A stretch of DNA of 60,279 bases from a virus. Each line of letters begins with the position of its first letter. Within the stretch, counting starts at the first letter, position 1. The translations under genes and the position numbers were made by a program. Shown piece by piece: positions 42,140 to 49,968 of the stretch. Under the pieces are notes generated by a model. It was not told the DNA's origin. It made no database searches and saw only the letters and a program-made list of their open reading frames with translations. The stretch lies in the IMG/VR virus record IMGVR_UViG_3300044642_000468, positions 1-60,279 of that record. The stretch is one strand, 5' to 3'.

Positions 42140-43907
42140 ATCTAATACCAAATAACCAACCGTACTTTTGATAATCTTCTTTAGACATGTTCTGATTATT
42201 ATATTGACCTATTCTTTCTGACATGTGTGGTATAACAGGATTAAATTCTAAATTTTTCGCAACTTGGTCATTATTGCTAACCGCCCAAGACTCAATCATT
42301 GCCTTAGTATGTTCGACAACTTTAGTTAAATTACTAAATGACGACTCAGCAACATAAGTTGCCATGGCGACTGACATAATTAAGTCATCATGATGTCCTT
42401 TTTGGTGGTCAGGACGACCATTAATGTAAATGAAAGTATTCATTTCATTGAAAAGTCTTGAACTGTAGATTTTAAACCCATGTCTCATCCCTTCTTCAAA
42501 TGAAGCAATAATTTGAACTCTTTTATTATTAAAATTAATTCCTGGTATTTTTTCATGGGACTTAGAATCGTATTTCCACTTATTAGCGGTGTCAACACCA
42601 TCAACATATAAGTCTTTATAACCCATTTCCTGTAATTTTCTTGAGGTGGAAACTCCCATTCCACCTGTGATATCAATCACAATAAAACATGAATACATGT
42701 TGGCCCATTTATAACAAATTTCCGCCATAGTATCAGGAGGTAATTTACCAACATATTCCGCAACTTGTTCTCTTTCGTCAAAATCAATGATTTGGAACGA
42801 ACTAAAGTCTTCACTATCCCCACGAGAAACGTCGACCCCCATAATGTATTTATGTCCAACGACAGGTTCTTTCCAAATCCACAAAGCATTACCCATCATT
42901 TTATTCTTGGGTTCTACAATAGAATTTTCTCTAATTGTTTGTAACATTTTAGAATCAAATACGTTATCACCTGAACCTAAGAAGTTACATTCCAACTCCT
43001 GAGATACTTTACGTTTATCATATTTTAATTTCTTAACCATCGCTTCAAACCAAGACGAGCAAGGTTTATAACCTTGATTCATTAATTCTCTCAGTTCTTT
43101 ATAATCTCTTTCGTGTGCGGGTATATGGGACCAACTGAGTATATCTTTTTCACTGTATTCTTCTTTATTTAAAAGATAGTGAATCATATCGTCGGTTTTA
43201 ACCAAATATAAATCTTTTGTGTAACGAGGGTCACGGTACCAATACATTTCAGAAATCCTGAAGTCATTCATATTCCTTAACGCTTGGTCGTATATCTCAT
43301 AATAAATTCGGTCATAACCATTTGGTGTTGAGACTACGATTACTTTACCACCTGTAGATAAGGACGCCATACAAGCTGCCCAAAAATCACTGTCGGCCTC
43401 GATAAATGCCGCCTCATCAAATACAAGTATTGTTGGTGTAAATCCACGTAAGGCATCTTTAGATGTTGCAACGGCTTTAACCTCACTACCGTTATTTAGT
43501 TTATAATGTTTTTGTGAGTTTTTTTCTACCGCAAAATCAATACCGACCCAACTTGGCCATTGACTGATAAAAGCTCTAATCTTGTTAGCCATCTCTAATG
43601 ACGTATCAAGTTTATTGGCTATTATAAGGATTTTTTCGGGTTTGTTTTTCTTAGCAAAAGAAAGTTTCATCGAAGCCCAAGCTGCGGTAACCGTAGATAC
43701 ACCCGCTTGTCGATATTTTAAGGCAATATTTTCGTTGTAATTTTCGTAATCCTCAAGTAATGATACTTGGTCAGGAAATAATTCTAACGGTACGTATTTA
43801 GAAACTGTGTTATCGTATGTTTGTAGATATGTTTTTAACGCATATTGTACGTCCTTATGACATTTTACGTACTCTATTAGTACCTGTTCTCTGGTTAAAT
43901 TTGACAT
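42138..43907 (-). CDS. Terminase large subunit (T4 gp17-like)
   Basis: The protein has 589 residues. The ATPase part has ALKYRQAGVSTVTAAWASM near 58 as Walker A (a deviant P-loop), ILVFDEAAFIEADSDFW near 155 as Walker B with the catalytic Glu, and VIVVSTPNGYDRIYY as the coupling motif. The nuclease part has MGVDVSRGDSEDFSSFQII near 340, VIDITGGMGVSTSRKLQEMG near 405 and KGHHDDLIMSVAMATYV near 500, giving the RNase H-like metal site. It packages DNA by the headful mode typical of T4-like phages. It follows the 43914 gene by 6 nt. Confidence 0.92.
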   Translation of the reverse strand: MSNLTREQVLIEYVKCHKDVQYALKTYLQTYDNTVSKYVPLELFPDQVSLLEDYENYNENIALKYRQAGVSTVTAAWASMKLSFAKKNKPEKILIIANKLDTSLEMANKIRAFISQWPSWVGIDFAVEKNSQKHYKLNNGSEVKAVATSKDALRGFTPTILVFDEAAFIEADSDFWAACMASLSTGGKVIVVSTPNGYDRIYYEIYDQALRNMNDFRISEMYWYRDPRYTKDLYLVKTDDMIHYLLNKEEYSEKDILSWSHIPAHERDYKELRELMNQGYKPCSSWFEAMVKKLKYDKRKVSQELECNFLGSGDNVFDSKMLQTIRENSIVEPKNKMMGNALWIWKEPVVGHKYIMGVDVSRGDSEDFSSFQIIDFDEREQVAEYVGKLPPDTMAEICYKWANMYSCFIVIDITGGMGVSTSRKLQEMGYKDLYVDGVDTANKWKYDSKSHEKIPGINFNNKRVQIIASFEEGMRHGFKIYSSRLFNEMNTFIYINGRPDHQKGHHDDLIMSVAMATYVAESSFSNLTKVVEHTKAMIESWAVSNNDQVAKNLEFNPVIPHMSERIGQYNNQNMSKEDYQKYGWLFGIR

Positions 43908-43913
43908 GTTTCA

Positions 43914-45239
43914 TTATTTTGGTCTTGATATACCTAAACCACTTAAGAAATCATCTAATCCATCATCGTCATCTTCTTCATCATCACCACCACTTAACGC
44001 TTCTTCAGCATCATATTGTTTCAGTTCAGTAACGATTTCATTAACCATTCTCTGAATAAATTGAGTTCCTTGTGGGTTACCTGAAAGTATAAGTTTAGCA
44101 ACTCTGAAAAATTCTTCAGCATTTAATTTAGAAAATCTCATAAATAAGTAGTGTTGGATATGTTTCATATCCTCATCAAACAATTCCATCGGGTAAGCCT
44201 CTAAGAATTTTTCCCAAAAAATTGGTCCTAAACGAGAATCCCAAATCTCAGCTGGTAAAGTATCCTCAGCCTTCATAATCATTTCTTGTTGTCTTGGGTC
44301 ATCAGGTAAACCGTGAGTACCAAATATTTCATAAACACCTTTAACCAATTCATGAACTAAAAGTGGGAACGTCATTGCCCTCGCTTTTACTGTTGGTGGG
44401 TCTGTTTCGGTATCAACTTCTGATTGTCCCATTTGACCACCGCCACCGCCAGCCATTCCTTCCATATCAGGGAATAACCAATATGCGTGTTCCATTAAAG
44501 ATTGCGACACGGTGTATAAATTCATTAATCTAGGGTCAACGTCATTAAGTTCTCTTGAAACTAAATTAAACATATGTCCCCCTTTGAAGGCGGCCCCTTG
44601 AATAAGTGAGTTAATAAATCTTCTTTTCGCTCTCTCCAAATCAAATGTTTCGGCATCACCCATAAACTCTTCGATTTCTTCTTCACTTGGCATTTCAGGT
44701 TCTTCTTGCATTCCTTGAGACGCTCCCATTGGTTGCATAACCAATTTAGCATCAAACTGCATCGCTCCTTCAGGAATACCCATTTCTTTAATAACTAAAT
44801 CAACCGCAAGTTGTTCTAAAACTTCTTTGTTTTGCATTTGAATCGACACAACTGTTTGTAGCGATTGCATTGCGGTCATCATTAATGAATTTAATGGATT
44901 CGCTCCTTGGATTGCTCTGGTATCACCCATGGCTCTTCTAACTTTATCTACAGAATCTTTAAATCTTTTTGAGGAGATTAATTCAATATAATCCTTATCC
45001 ATATCCATATTAGGGATTGCTGGAAAGTTATTATAAGGAGTCCCTTTGGATGTAATTTTTCTTTCAATACCAGGTTCCATTCTTTCAGGGCCTTCATAAT
45101 CAATAGGAGCTTCTTTTAAGTTATTTTTTAACTCACTTAAAAGACTACGTTCACTATTAGTTAAACCTTCACTAACTAATTTTTTTTCTAAAAATTTTTT
45201 AACTTTTAGATTTTTTTCTGTATTTGGATTTAGACTCAT
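43914..45239 (-). CDS. Hypothetical protein of the packaging cluster (441 aa)
   Basis: Not recognised. Largely helical, with MMTAMQSLQTVVSIQMQNKE near 120, an acidic segment (EEPEMPSEEEIEEFMGDAET), a Gly run (GMAGGGGGQMGQ) and an acidic C-terminus (GGDDEEDDDDGLDDFLSGLG). LSRPK-type ends and acidic tails occur in proteins that contact a partner through the tail. It precedes the terminase gene directly, so a role in packaging or head completion is likely. Confidence 0.65.
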   Translation of the reverse strand: MSLNPNTEKNLKVKKFLEKKLVSEGLTNSERSLLSELKNNLKEAPIDYEGPERMEPGIERKITSKGTPYNNFPAIPNMDMDKDYIELISSKRFKDSVDKVRRAMGDTRAIQGANPLNSLMMTAMQSLQTVVSIQMQNKEVLEQLAVDLVIKEMGIPEGAMQFDAKLVMQPMGASQGMQEEPEMPSEEEIEEFMGDAETFDLERAKRRFINSLIQGAAFKGGHMFNLVSRELNDVDPRLMNLYTVSQSLMEHAYWLFPDMEGMAGGGGGQMGQSEVDTETDPPTVKARAMTFPLLVHELVKGVYEIFGTHGLPDDPRQQEMIMKAEDTLPAEIWDSRLGPIFWEKFLEAYPMELFDEDMKHIQHYLFMRFSKLNAEEFFRVAKLILSGNPQGTQFIQRMVNEIVTELKQYDAEEALSGGDDEEDDDDGLDDFLSGLGISRPK

Positions 45240-45243
45240 TTTC

Positions 45244-46173
45244 TTACTTTAATTTAATTCCTAATGATTTAAATGATAACCAACTTGGTACCTTTGTTTT
45301 CGCTTTAGGGGCTGGTTTAACTCCTGGCTTAGGTTGGTACGGTGTTGCAGGTTTTGAGGGTCTTGTTGGGGTATCAACATCAGGTTTAACCCCTGGTCTT
45401 GATGGCGCCGTTTTAGTACCTTGTTCTTTAACTAAATTAAGGAATTCCTGCTTAGTCATTTTTGGTGTGATATGTTTTTCCACTAACTTCATAATTTTTT
45501 TCTCTATTTCGTTCTCACCAAATGTAACGCTTGGGGAGATGGAATTCAACTTATTTTTTACTCCACCAGCATATGCCGCAGAAACTTTATTAACTAAATT
45601 ATTTAAACCGCTTTCTTTAGCTTCAGTTTTTTTCTTTTCAGGTAACTTTTTAAAGTTTGTTTTATCGGCAAATTCTTCAGCCATTTTACACCATTTTTTT
45701 TGTTCTTTTGTTTTACCATCACCGCATTTGGCGAAGAAATATTTTTGTTGTTTTTTAGACTCAAATTTTTCCGCAAGATTTTTATACTCTTGTAATGAAT
45801 CAGGGTCACCGTCACCTGTAGGTCCTTTTTGAACTGGGTCTTGTGTATCACCTTTCATTAACCAATTCATTTCAGAATCAGTGTCTTCGGTCATTTCAGT
45901 CTCCATAGGTGTTGCTTTCATAGTACCATCAGGTTTTTTCTCAACCTTATATCCCTTTCCTGTTGGGTTATTTGGTAATTCACCTCCTTGAGTTCCTATA
46001 TTAACAATTTCTTTAGCGGGCTCAGTAGTTTTGGTAACTTGTTCTTTATTTTCTTTTTTAGACTCATTCAGTCTGTTAAACAAAATATCCACTTGTGATT
46101 CACTTAATTTAGTGACAGTGGAAGCCTTCAACCCGTGTTGTATTAATTTTAATTGTTTTTGGTTAGTTTTCAT
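45244..46173 (-). CDS. Hypothetical protein (309 aa), linker-rich
   Basis: The start is taken at the ATG for MKTNQKQLKLIQHGLKAS, which overlaps the previous stop; a non-ATG start at 46191 is less likely. The N-terminal helix contains LSESQVDILFNRLNESKKE. The middle has CGDGKTKEQKKWCKMAEEF and a C-terminal Pro-rich basic tail (RPGVKPDVDTPTRPSKPATP). It is perhaps an internal head protein, given the LxE motifs near the N-terminus, but no family is recognised. Confidence 0.6.
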   Translation of the reverse strand: MKTNQKQLKLIQHGLKASTVTKLSESQVDILFNRLNESKKENKEQVTKTTEPAKEIVNIGTQGGELPNNPTGKGYKVEKKPDGTMKATPMETEMTEDTDSEMNWLMKGDTQDPVQKGPTGDGDPDSLQEYKNLAEKFESKKQQKYFFAKCGDGKTKEQKKWCKMAEEFADKTNFKKLPEKKKTEAKESGLNNLVNKVSAAYAGGVKNKLNSISPSVTFGENEIEKKIMKLVEKHITPKMTKQEFLNLVKEQGTKTAPSRPGVKPDVDTPTRPSKPATPYQPKPGVKPAPKAKTKVPSWLSFKSLGIKLK

Positions 46174-46573
46174 AGACAACCTTTTTTTCAAATTCTAAAA
46201 CGATATCACGTTCATATAATTTATCTTTGACTGTGGTTTCTTCGTCACCGAATCTAAACACTAATCTTTTTTGATGGTCAAAATCGACATCATCACTTTC
46301 GTTCTCCCAAGCCATCGCAATTACTCCATCCATAGAATCCATCATTGAGAAGTAATCAGAATTTTGGATAACTGATAATGTAACTTGGTCATCTTTTAGA
46401 GTTCCTACTTTTCGTATAAATTCTAAATCAGGTGGTAGTGGGTAACCATTTGATGGTTTTGACTCCCAATTATCCCCCCATATTTTTTCTAAAGTATCAG
46501 AAAATATGAATTCATATATGTTATCTCCCTTATAATTAGGGCCTAATTCATTAACATATATTAAATAACTCAT
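46163..46573 (-). CDS. Hypothetical protein (136 aa)
   Basis: Not recognised. Compact and mixed alpha/beta: MSYLIYVNELGPNYKGDNIY, EFIFSDTLEKIWGDNWESK, then AMAWENESDDVDFDHQKRLV. A small soluble protein in the packaging cluster, coupled at both ends by overlaps with its neighbours (1 nt upstream, 11 nt downstream). Confidence 0.7.
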   Translation of the reverse strand: MSYLIYVNELGPNYKGDNIYEFIFSDTLEKIWGDNWESKPSNGYPLPPDLEFIRKVGTLKDDQVTLSVIQNSDYFSMMDSMDGVIAMAWENESDDVDFDHQKRLVFRFGDEETTVKDKLYERDIVLEFEKKVVYEN

Positions 46574-47913
46574 TATAGTATCTGACCTTTAACCGTAACT
46601 CTAAGTTGTTTATTATTCATTTCAAAAACTAAATTTTTGTGATTTGTTTTACCCACTAATTTAGCGTTAGGGTATTTGGAAACCAATTTAGTTGATGCAA
46701 CTTCTTGAGAAATACTTTCAGAAACAATCTTAATTTTACTAATCGTTTTTGATTTGTTTTCTTTAATTAAATTAAGTTTTTGTTTTTTAGCTTCGATTAA
46801 ATTACGTTCGTTTTCCTCAACCTTGAAGTATTTTTTTAATATGTCATCAACTTTAGATTCGGTAAAAAGTCCTTCGATAACATCTTCCATGTGTTTACCA
46901 TGTTTTGGGTTAACACCTTTAATTTTTGAACGATATTCTTCACCATCTTCTTCATCATGACCTTCACCAAAAATATTATCTGCTAATTTTTTACCCGCAG
47001 AAAGTGCTTCGTCTTCATCATCAAACATGCCAGAATCACCCTCAGCCATTTCACCTTCAGGTTCTTCCATACCCATTTCGTCACCCTCAGGTTCTTCCAT
47101 ATCCATTTCTTCACCACCAAATTCTTCCTCAGATTCAATACCCTCAAGTTTATTTAAAATATCTTCTTTATCTTCTTCATCCAATGATTCTAAATTCAAT
47201 GCTGATAAGATAGAATTAATAACATATTTAATGTCTTTAGATGTCATTGGTTCCTCATCTTCTTGAGTGTCTTGGAAAGCTCTTAATTTCTGAGCTAATT
47301 TACCTGTTAATTTTTGAATAACTTTTAATGTAATAACTTCATCTTCTTCAGGTTGTTCCATTTCTTCACCTTCAGGTTCTTCCATACTCATATCATCTTC
47401 CATACCTAAATCGTCTGTCGGTGCAGGAGCGGGTGAGGGTGCAGGAGCGGGAGCGGGTGCAGGAGCGGGAGCGGGTGCAGGAGCGGGTGCCGCTTGTTCC
47501 TTAGTTTCCCCCATTTTCAAAATGTATTTTGTCGCCGCTTTTTCATCAATATCGCTCTCACCAAATAATGAAACATTTGATTCATATCCTTCATTAATAT
47601 TAACCTCTTTAGCAATTAAGTTAAGACGTTTGAACGCTTGCGAATAAGAAGAATAGTATTTTCTATTTTTCATTGGTTCTAAGTAATCATTTTCACCAAC
47701 AGATTCAGTTAGTGATTTTTTAATTACGTACCCATTTTTTTCTTTAACAATTTGATAATTGTTTCCGTCAGATAAAGTCTTTCTATATTCGATTGATTTA
47801 TCTTCATTTATAGGCGTCGGAGTATTTTCATTATATCTAGAAATTTCAATGATACGGTTGATTTTATCCATACCTTGTAATTTTTCACTTCCAATTGGTT
47901 TTAAGTTTCCCAT
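46573..47913 (-). CDS. Acidic protein with Ala-Pro linker, probable head core/internal protein
   Basis: The protein has 446 residues. An N-terminal domain of about 140 residues (IGSEKLQGMDKINRIIEIS) leads to an Ala-Pro linker of about 25 residues. A long acidic Met/Glu-rich section follows (EDDMSMEEPEGEEMEQPEED), then a basic C-terminal domain (QEVASTKLVSKYPNAKLVGK). Charge layout resembles the scaffold at 35950-37449, with which it shares acidic Met-Glu repeats. A core or DNA-condensing role is possible. It has its own TATTTAT box. Confidence 0.65.
   Translation of the reverse strand: MGNLKPIGSEKLQGMDKINRIIEISRYNENTPTPINEDKSIEYRKTLSDGNNYQIVKEKNGYVIKKSLTESVGENDYLEPMKNRKYYSSYSQAFKRLNLIAKEVNINEGYESNVSLFGESDIDEKAATKYILKMGETKEQAAPAPAPAPAPAPAPAPAPSPAPAPTDDLGMEDDMSMEEPEGEEMEQPEEDEVITLKVIQKLTGKLAQKLRAFQDTQEDEEPMTSKDIKYVINSILSALNLESLDEEDKEDILNKLEGIESEEEFGGEEMDMEEPEGDEMGMEEPEGEMAEGDSGMFDDEDEALSAGKKLADNIFGEGHDEEDGEEYRSKIKGVNPKHGKHMEDVIEGLFTESKVDDILKKYFKVEENERNLIEAKKQKLNLIKENKSKTISKIKIVSESISQEVASTKLVSKYPNAKLVGKTNHKNLVFEMNNKQLRVTVKGQIL
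47421..47491 (-). repeat. GC-rich tandem repeat coding the Ala-Pro linker
   Basis: Units of GGAGCGGGTGCA type are repeated within an otherwise AT-rich genome. They code alternating Ala and Pro and stand out by base composition. Confidence 0.8.
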
Positions 47914-47944
47914 TATTTTGTTTTTTTTTTAAAATTATTTTATA

Positions 47945-47953
47945 TATAAATAT
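47945..47953 (-). promoter_or_regulatory. Putative late promoter box
   Basis: On the minus strand this reads ATATTTATA, 31 nt before the ATG at 47913. Confidence 0.5.
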
Positions 47954-47996
47954 ATTCAGAATCAAAAATGTTATCGTTCTAACGTAATTGAATCAT

Positions 47997-49292
47997 TTAT
48001 TTAAATCCTAATGTCGATAATAATGGTTCTAACCAATTACTAACTTCTTTATTACTTCCTTCGATACCTTTGGTGATAACAGTCTCGTCGTAATCAGTTT
48101 CGTCATTATTACTATCATCTTTATAATCAGTACCCAATTTATTAGTGAAAATTTTTCCAGAATTTTTTAACAATTCTCTAATATGTTCCCCATAAGGTAA
48201 TCCTATGTGCACATGAGTCATTGTGTCATGTCCAACCCATTCAGAAACAACTCCAATGTAATCACCAACTTTAATTGTATCTCCGTTCTTTAATTTTACA
48301 TTTTTAACGTGAGTGTAAAAAATATCAGGAAATCCGTCAGACCCTTTAATCGATACTTGTGTTCCATAAATTTTTCCAGAATTTTTACCAGTATCTCTTA
48401 TTTTAGTTACAGTACCGTTAGTATATGAATTAACAACTGTATTCGGAGGGGCAAAAATATCCCAAGCATTATCTGATTGCCAATTACCTAATTTTCTACT
48501 ACCATGATTTTTTGGACCGTTCTCTAAATCAGTTTTAAAATTACCACCAATAGTTGTTGTAGATTCTTTCAAGGATAATTCTTTATCAATACGATTATCT
48601 TGATATTGATATAATTTTTCAATATATCCATTTCTTCTCAATACTTTAAATACTAAGTTTTCATCAGAATATTCTCCACCTTCTTCTAATCCGCAAGTTC
48701 TATATTTTTTAAGTTTTTTCTTATACTTGTCGATAATTTTTTTAGTGTCATCAATAGATTCATCCTTAACACTTTCAATAACACCGTCAATAATGTCCAT
48801 CCATTGTTTTGATTTGTTTTTAATCAGTTCAAGGTCAATTTTAACATTTTCTTTTTTAGGTTCATTTTCCCATGTATCAAATAAAACAGAATACACTCCA
48901 CTACTAAAGTGAGACTCAATTTCATTTTGAACATATAACTCAACTTCATATCCGTAGATGGTGATATCGTGTTTGTCGTTATATATGGTTTTTTTTAATT
49001 GGAATAATTCTTCGTATAAAGGTAATTCAGTTTTTGAGAATTGATTAAAGTCAACTAAGATGTGTAAATCAATGTCTGAAAATTTTGACCAGTTATAATT
49101 GGCTAATGAACCTGTCATTATAACGTCTGACACAAAAATATCAACGTTTAAAAATTCTATAAACTCATAAGCAATCTCAAGTAGACGTGACCTAACTTTA
49201 GGTGACATCTTTTCCATTGACCCATCCCAAATCTTAGGATTTAATTCGTCTTGTACGTGAAAACTAGTTAATATACTTTTTAAATCACTCAT
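47997..49292 (-). CDS. Fusion of a nucleotidyltransferase domain and an M23-like peptidase domain
   Basis: The protein has 431 residues. Residues 55-90 have VIMTGSLANYNWSKFSDIDL, the GSx10DxD signature of MNT/DNA polymerase beta-type nucleotidyltransferases, followed by a helical domain. Residues 265-385 form an M23/LytM fold: DNAWDIFAPPNTVVNSYTNG, DIFYTHVKNVKLKNGDTIKV, DYIGVVSE and THVHIGLPYG. The HVH pair is kept, but the usual first zinc His is replaced by Asp. The C-terminal NWLEPLLSTLGFK is shared with the M15-like protein at 57384-58052. One domain would modify a nucleotide-linked target, the other cut or bind peptidoglycan. The combination is unusual. Confidence 0.75.
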   Translation of the reverse strand: MSDLKSILTSFHVQDELNPKIWDGSMEKMSPKVRSRLLEIAYEFIEFLNVDIFVSDVIMTGSLANYNWSKFSDIDLHILVDFNQFSKTELPLYEELFQLKKTIYNDKHDITIYGYEVELYVQNEIESHFSSGVYSVLFDTWENEPKKENVKIDLELIKNKSKQWMDIIDGVIESVKDESIDDTKKIIDKYKKKLKKYRTCGLEEGGEYSDENLVFKVLRRNGYIEKLYQYQDNRIDKELSLKESTTTIGGNFKTDLENGPKNHGSRKLGNWQSDNAWDIFAPPNTVVNSYTNGTVTKIRDTGKNSGKIYGTQVSIKGSDGFPDIFYTHVKNVKLKNGDTIKVGDYIGVVSEWVGHDTMTHVHIGLPYGEHIRELLKNSGKIFTNKLGTDYKDDSNNDETDYDETVITKGIEGSNKEVSNWLEPLLSTLGFK

Positions 49293-49294
49293 TA

Positions 49295-49305
49295 CTAATA
49301 AATAG
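49295..49305 (-). promoter_or_regulatory. Putative late promoter box, leaderless geometry
   Basis: On the minus strand CTATTTATTAG is followed by TAATG, so the start is 5 nt past TATTTAT. Confidence 0.5.
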
Positions 49306-49322
49306 TCGAGTATTGATAATAA

Positions 49323-49565
49323 TTAAAGTTTAGTATATTTGAATTTTTTAGAGATTTCTGTGTTAAAGAATTTACCTTGAGACTCATTCATTCTAAATCT
49401 AGTGTAAACCTCATGAGGAACCGCGTCATATTGGTATTTCATACCGTTTTTAAATTCCACCACCATTAATTTGGTTTCGGTATCATACTCAGTTTTTACT
49501 AAGTTACTTGAATCTATCTCGTTAATAATCTTCGTCCCGATTATCTCTTCTTTTTTTACTGCCAT
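49323..49565 (-). CDS. KTSC domain protein
   Basis: The protein has 80 residues. INEIDSSNLVKTEYDTETKL, then VVEFKNGMKYQYDAVPHEVY, then ESQGKFFNTEISKKFKYTKL match the KTSC family (a small domain named after its conserved residues, found with or near lysyl-tRNA synthetases, and common in phages). The biochemical role is not known; contact with nucleic acid has been proposed. Its start overlaps the previous gene by 44 nt. Confidence 0.8.
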   Translation of the reverse strand: MAVKKEEIIGTKIINEIDSSNLVKTEYDTETKLMVVEFKNGMKYQYDAVPHEVYTRFRMNESQGKFFNTEISKKFKYTKL

Positions 49566-49857
49566 TTTGTAAAGGTGTTTCTGAATCTATTATTTGTAAT
49601 TTACCTTTAAGATAATCAACAAACTCATTGTGGTCAACATCAGGGAAAAAACTTTTTAGTTCTTGGAATAATTTTGAATGTAAACTACTAAACCTTTGGA
49701 AGTTTCTCATAATATCTTGGGGATAATATGGTGGTTTCTCCAAATCCTTTTCGGACCAACCTTCTCTTTGGAATGATTGTCTAAGATTTCTATATGTTTC
49801 TAAGATATCTTTATCAGCACCTAAGGTCTCAATATATTTGGTGTAGTGTTTTATCAT
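49522..49857 (-). CDS. Hypothetical protein (111 aa)
   Basis: Not recognised. Helical (YRNLRQSFQREGWSEKDLEK, RFSSLHSKLFQELKSFFPDV) with a basic C-terminus that overlaps the KTSC gene. The start at 49857 (MIKHYTKYIETLG) is preferred since the other ATG at 49863 lies inside the TATTTAT box; either may be used. Confidence 0.55.
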   Translation of the reverse strand: MIKHYTKYIETLGADKDILETYRNLRQSFQREGWSEKDLEKPPYYPQDIMRNFQRFSSLHSKLFQELKSFFPDVDHNEFVDYLKGKLQIIDSETPLQNGSKKRRDNRDEDY

Positions 49858-49861
49858 ATTC

Positions 49862-49871
49862 ATAAATATAA
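49862..49871 (-). promoter_or_regulatory. Putative late promoter box, leaderless geometry
   Basis: On the minus strand TTATATTTAT is followed by GAATATG, so the ATG at 49857 is 4 nt past the box. Confidence 0.45.
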
Positions 49872-49906
49872 CCAAAAATTAAATTTTTTAATTTAGATAT
49901 TTTACT

Positions 49907-49914
49907 TACCTTTG
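49907..49914 (+). promoter_or_regulatory. Bacteroidota-type -7 box of the clpC-like gene
   Basis: TACCTTTG lies 54 nt before the ATG at 49969. The -33 region is a T run lacking G, so the -33 element is weak. Confidence 0.55.
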
Positions 49915-49968
49915 TACCTGTTGTTGAAAATACAAAATTAATCCTTATAATTAACTAAAAAACAAAAT

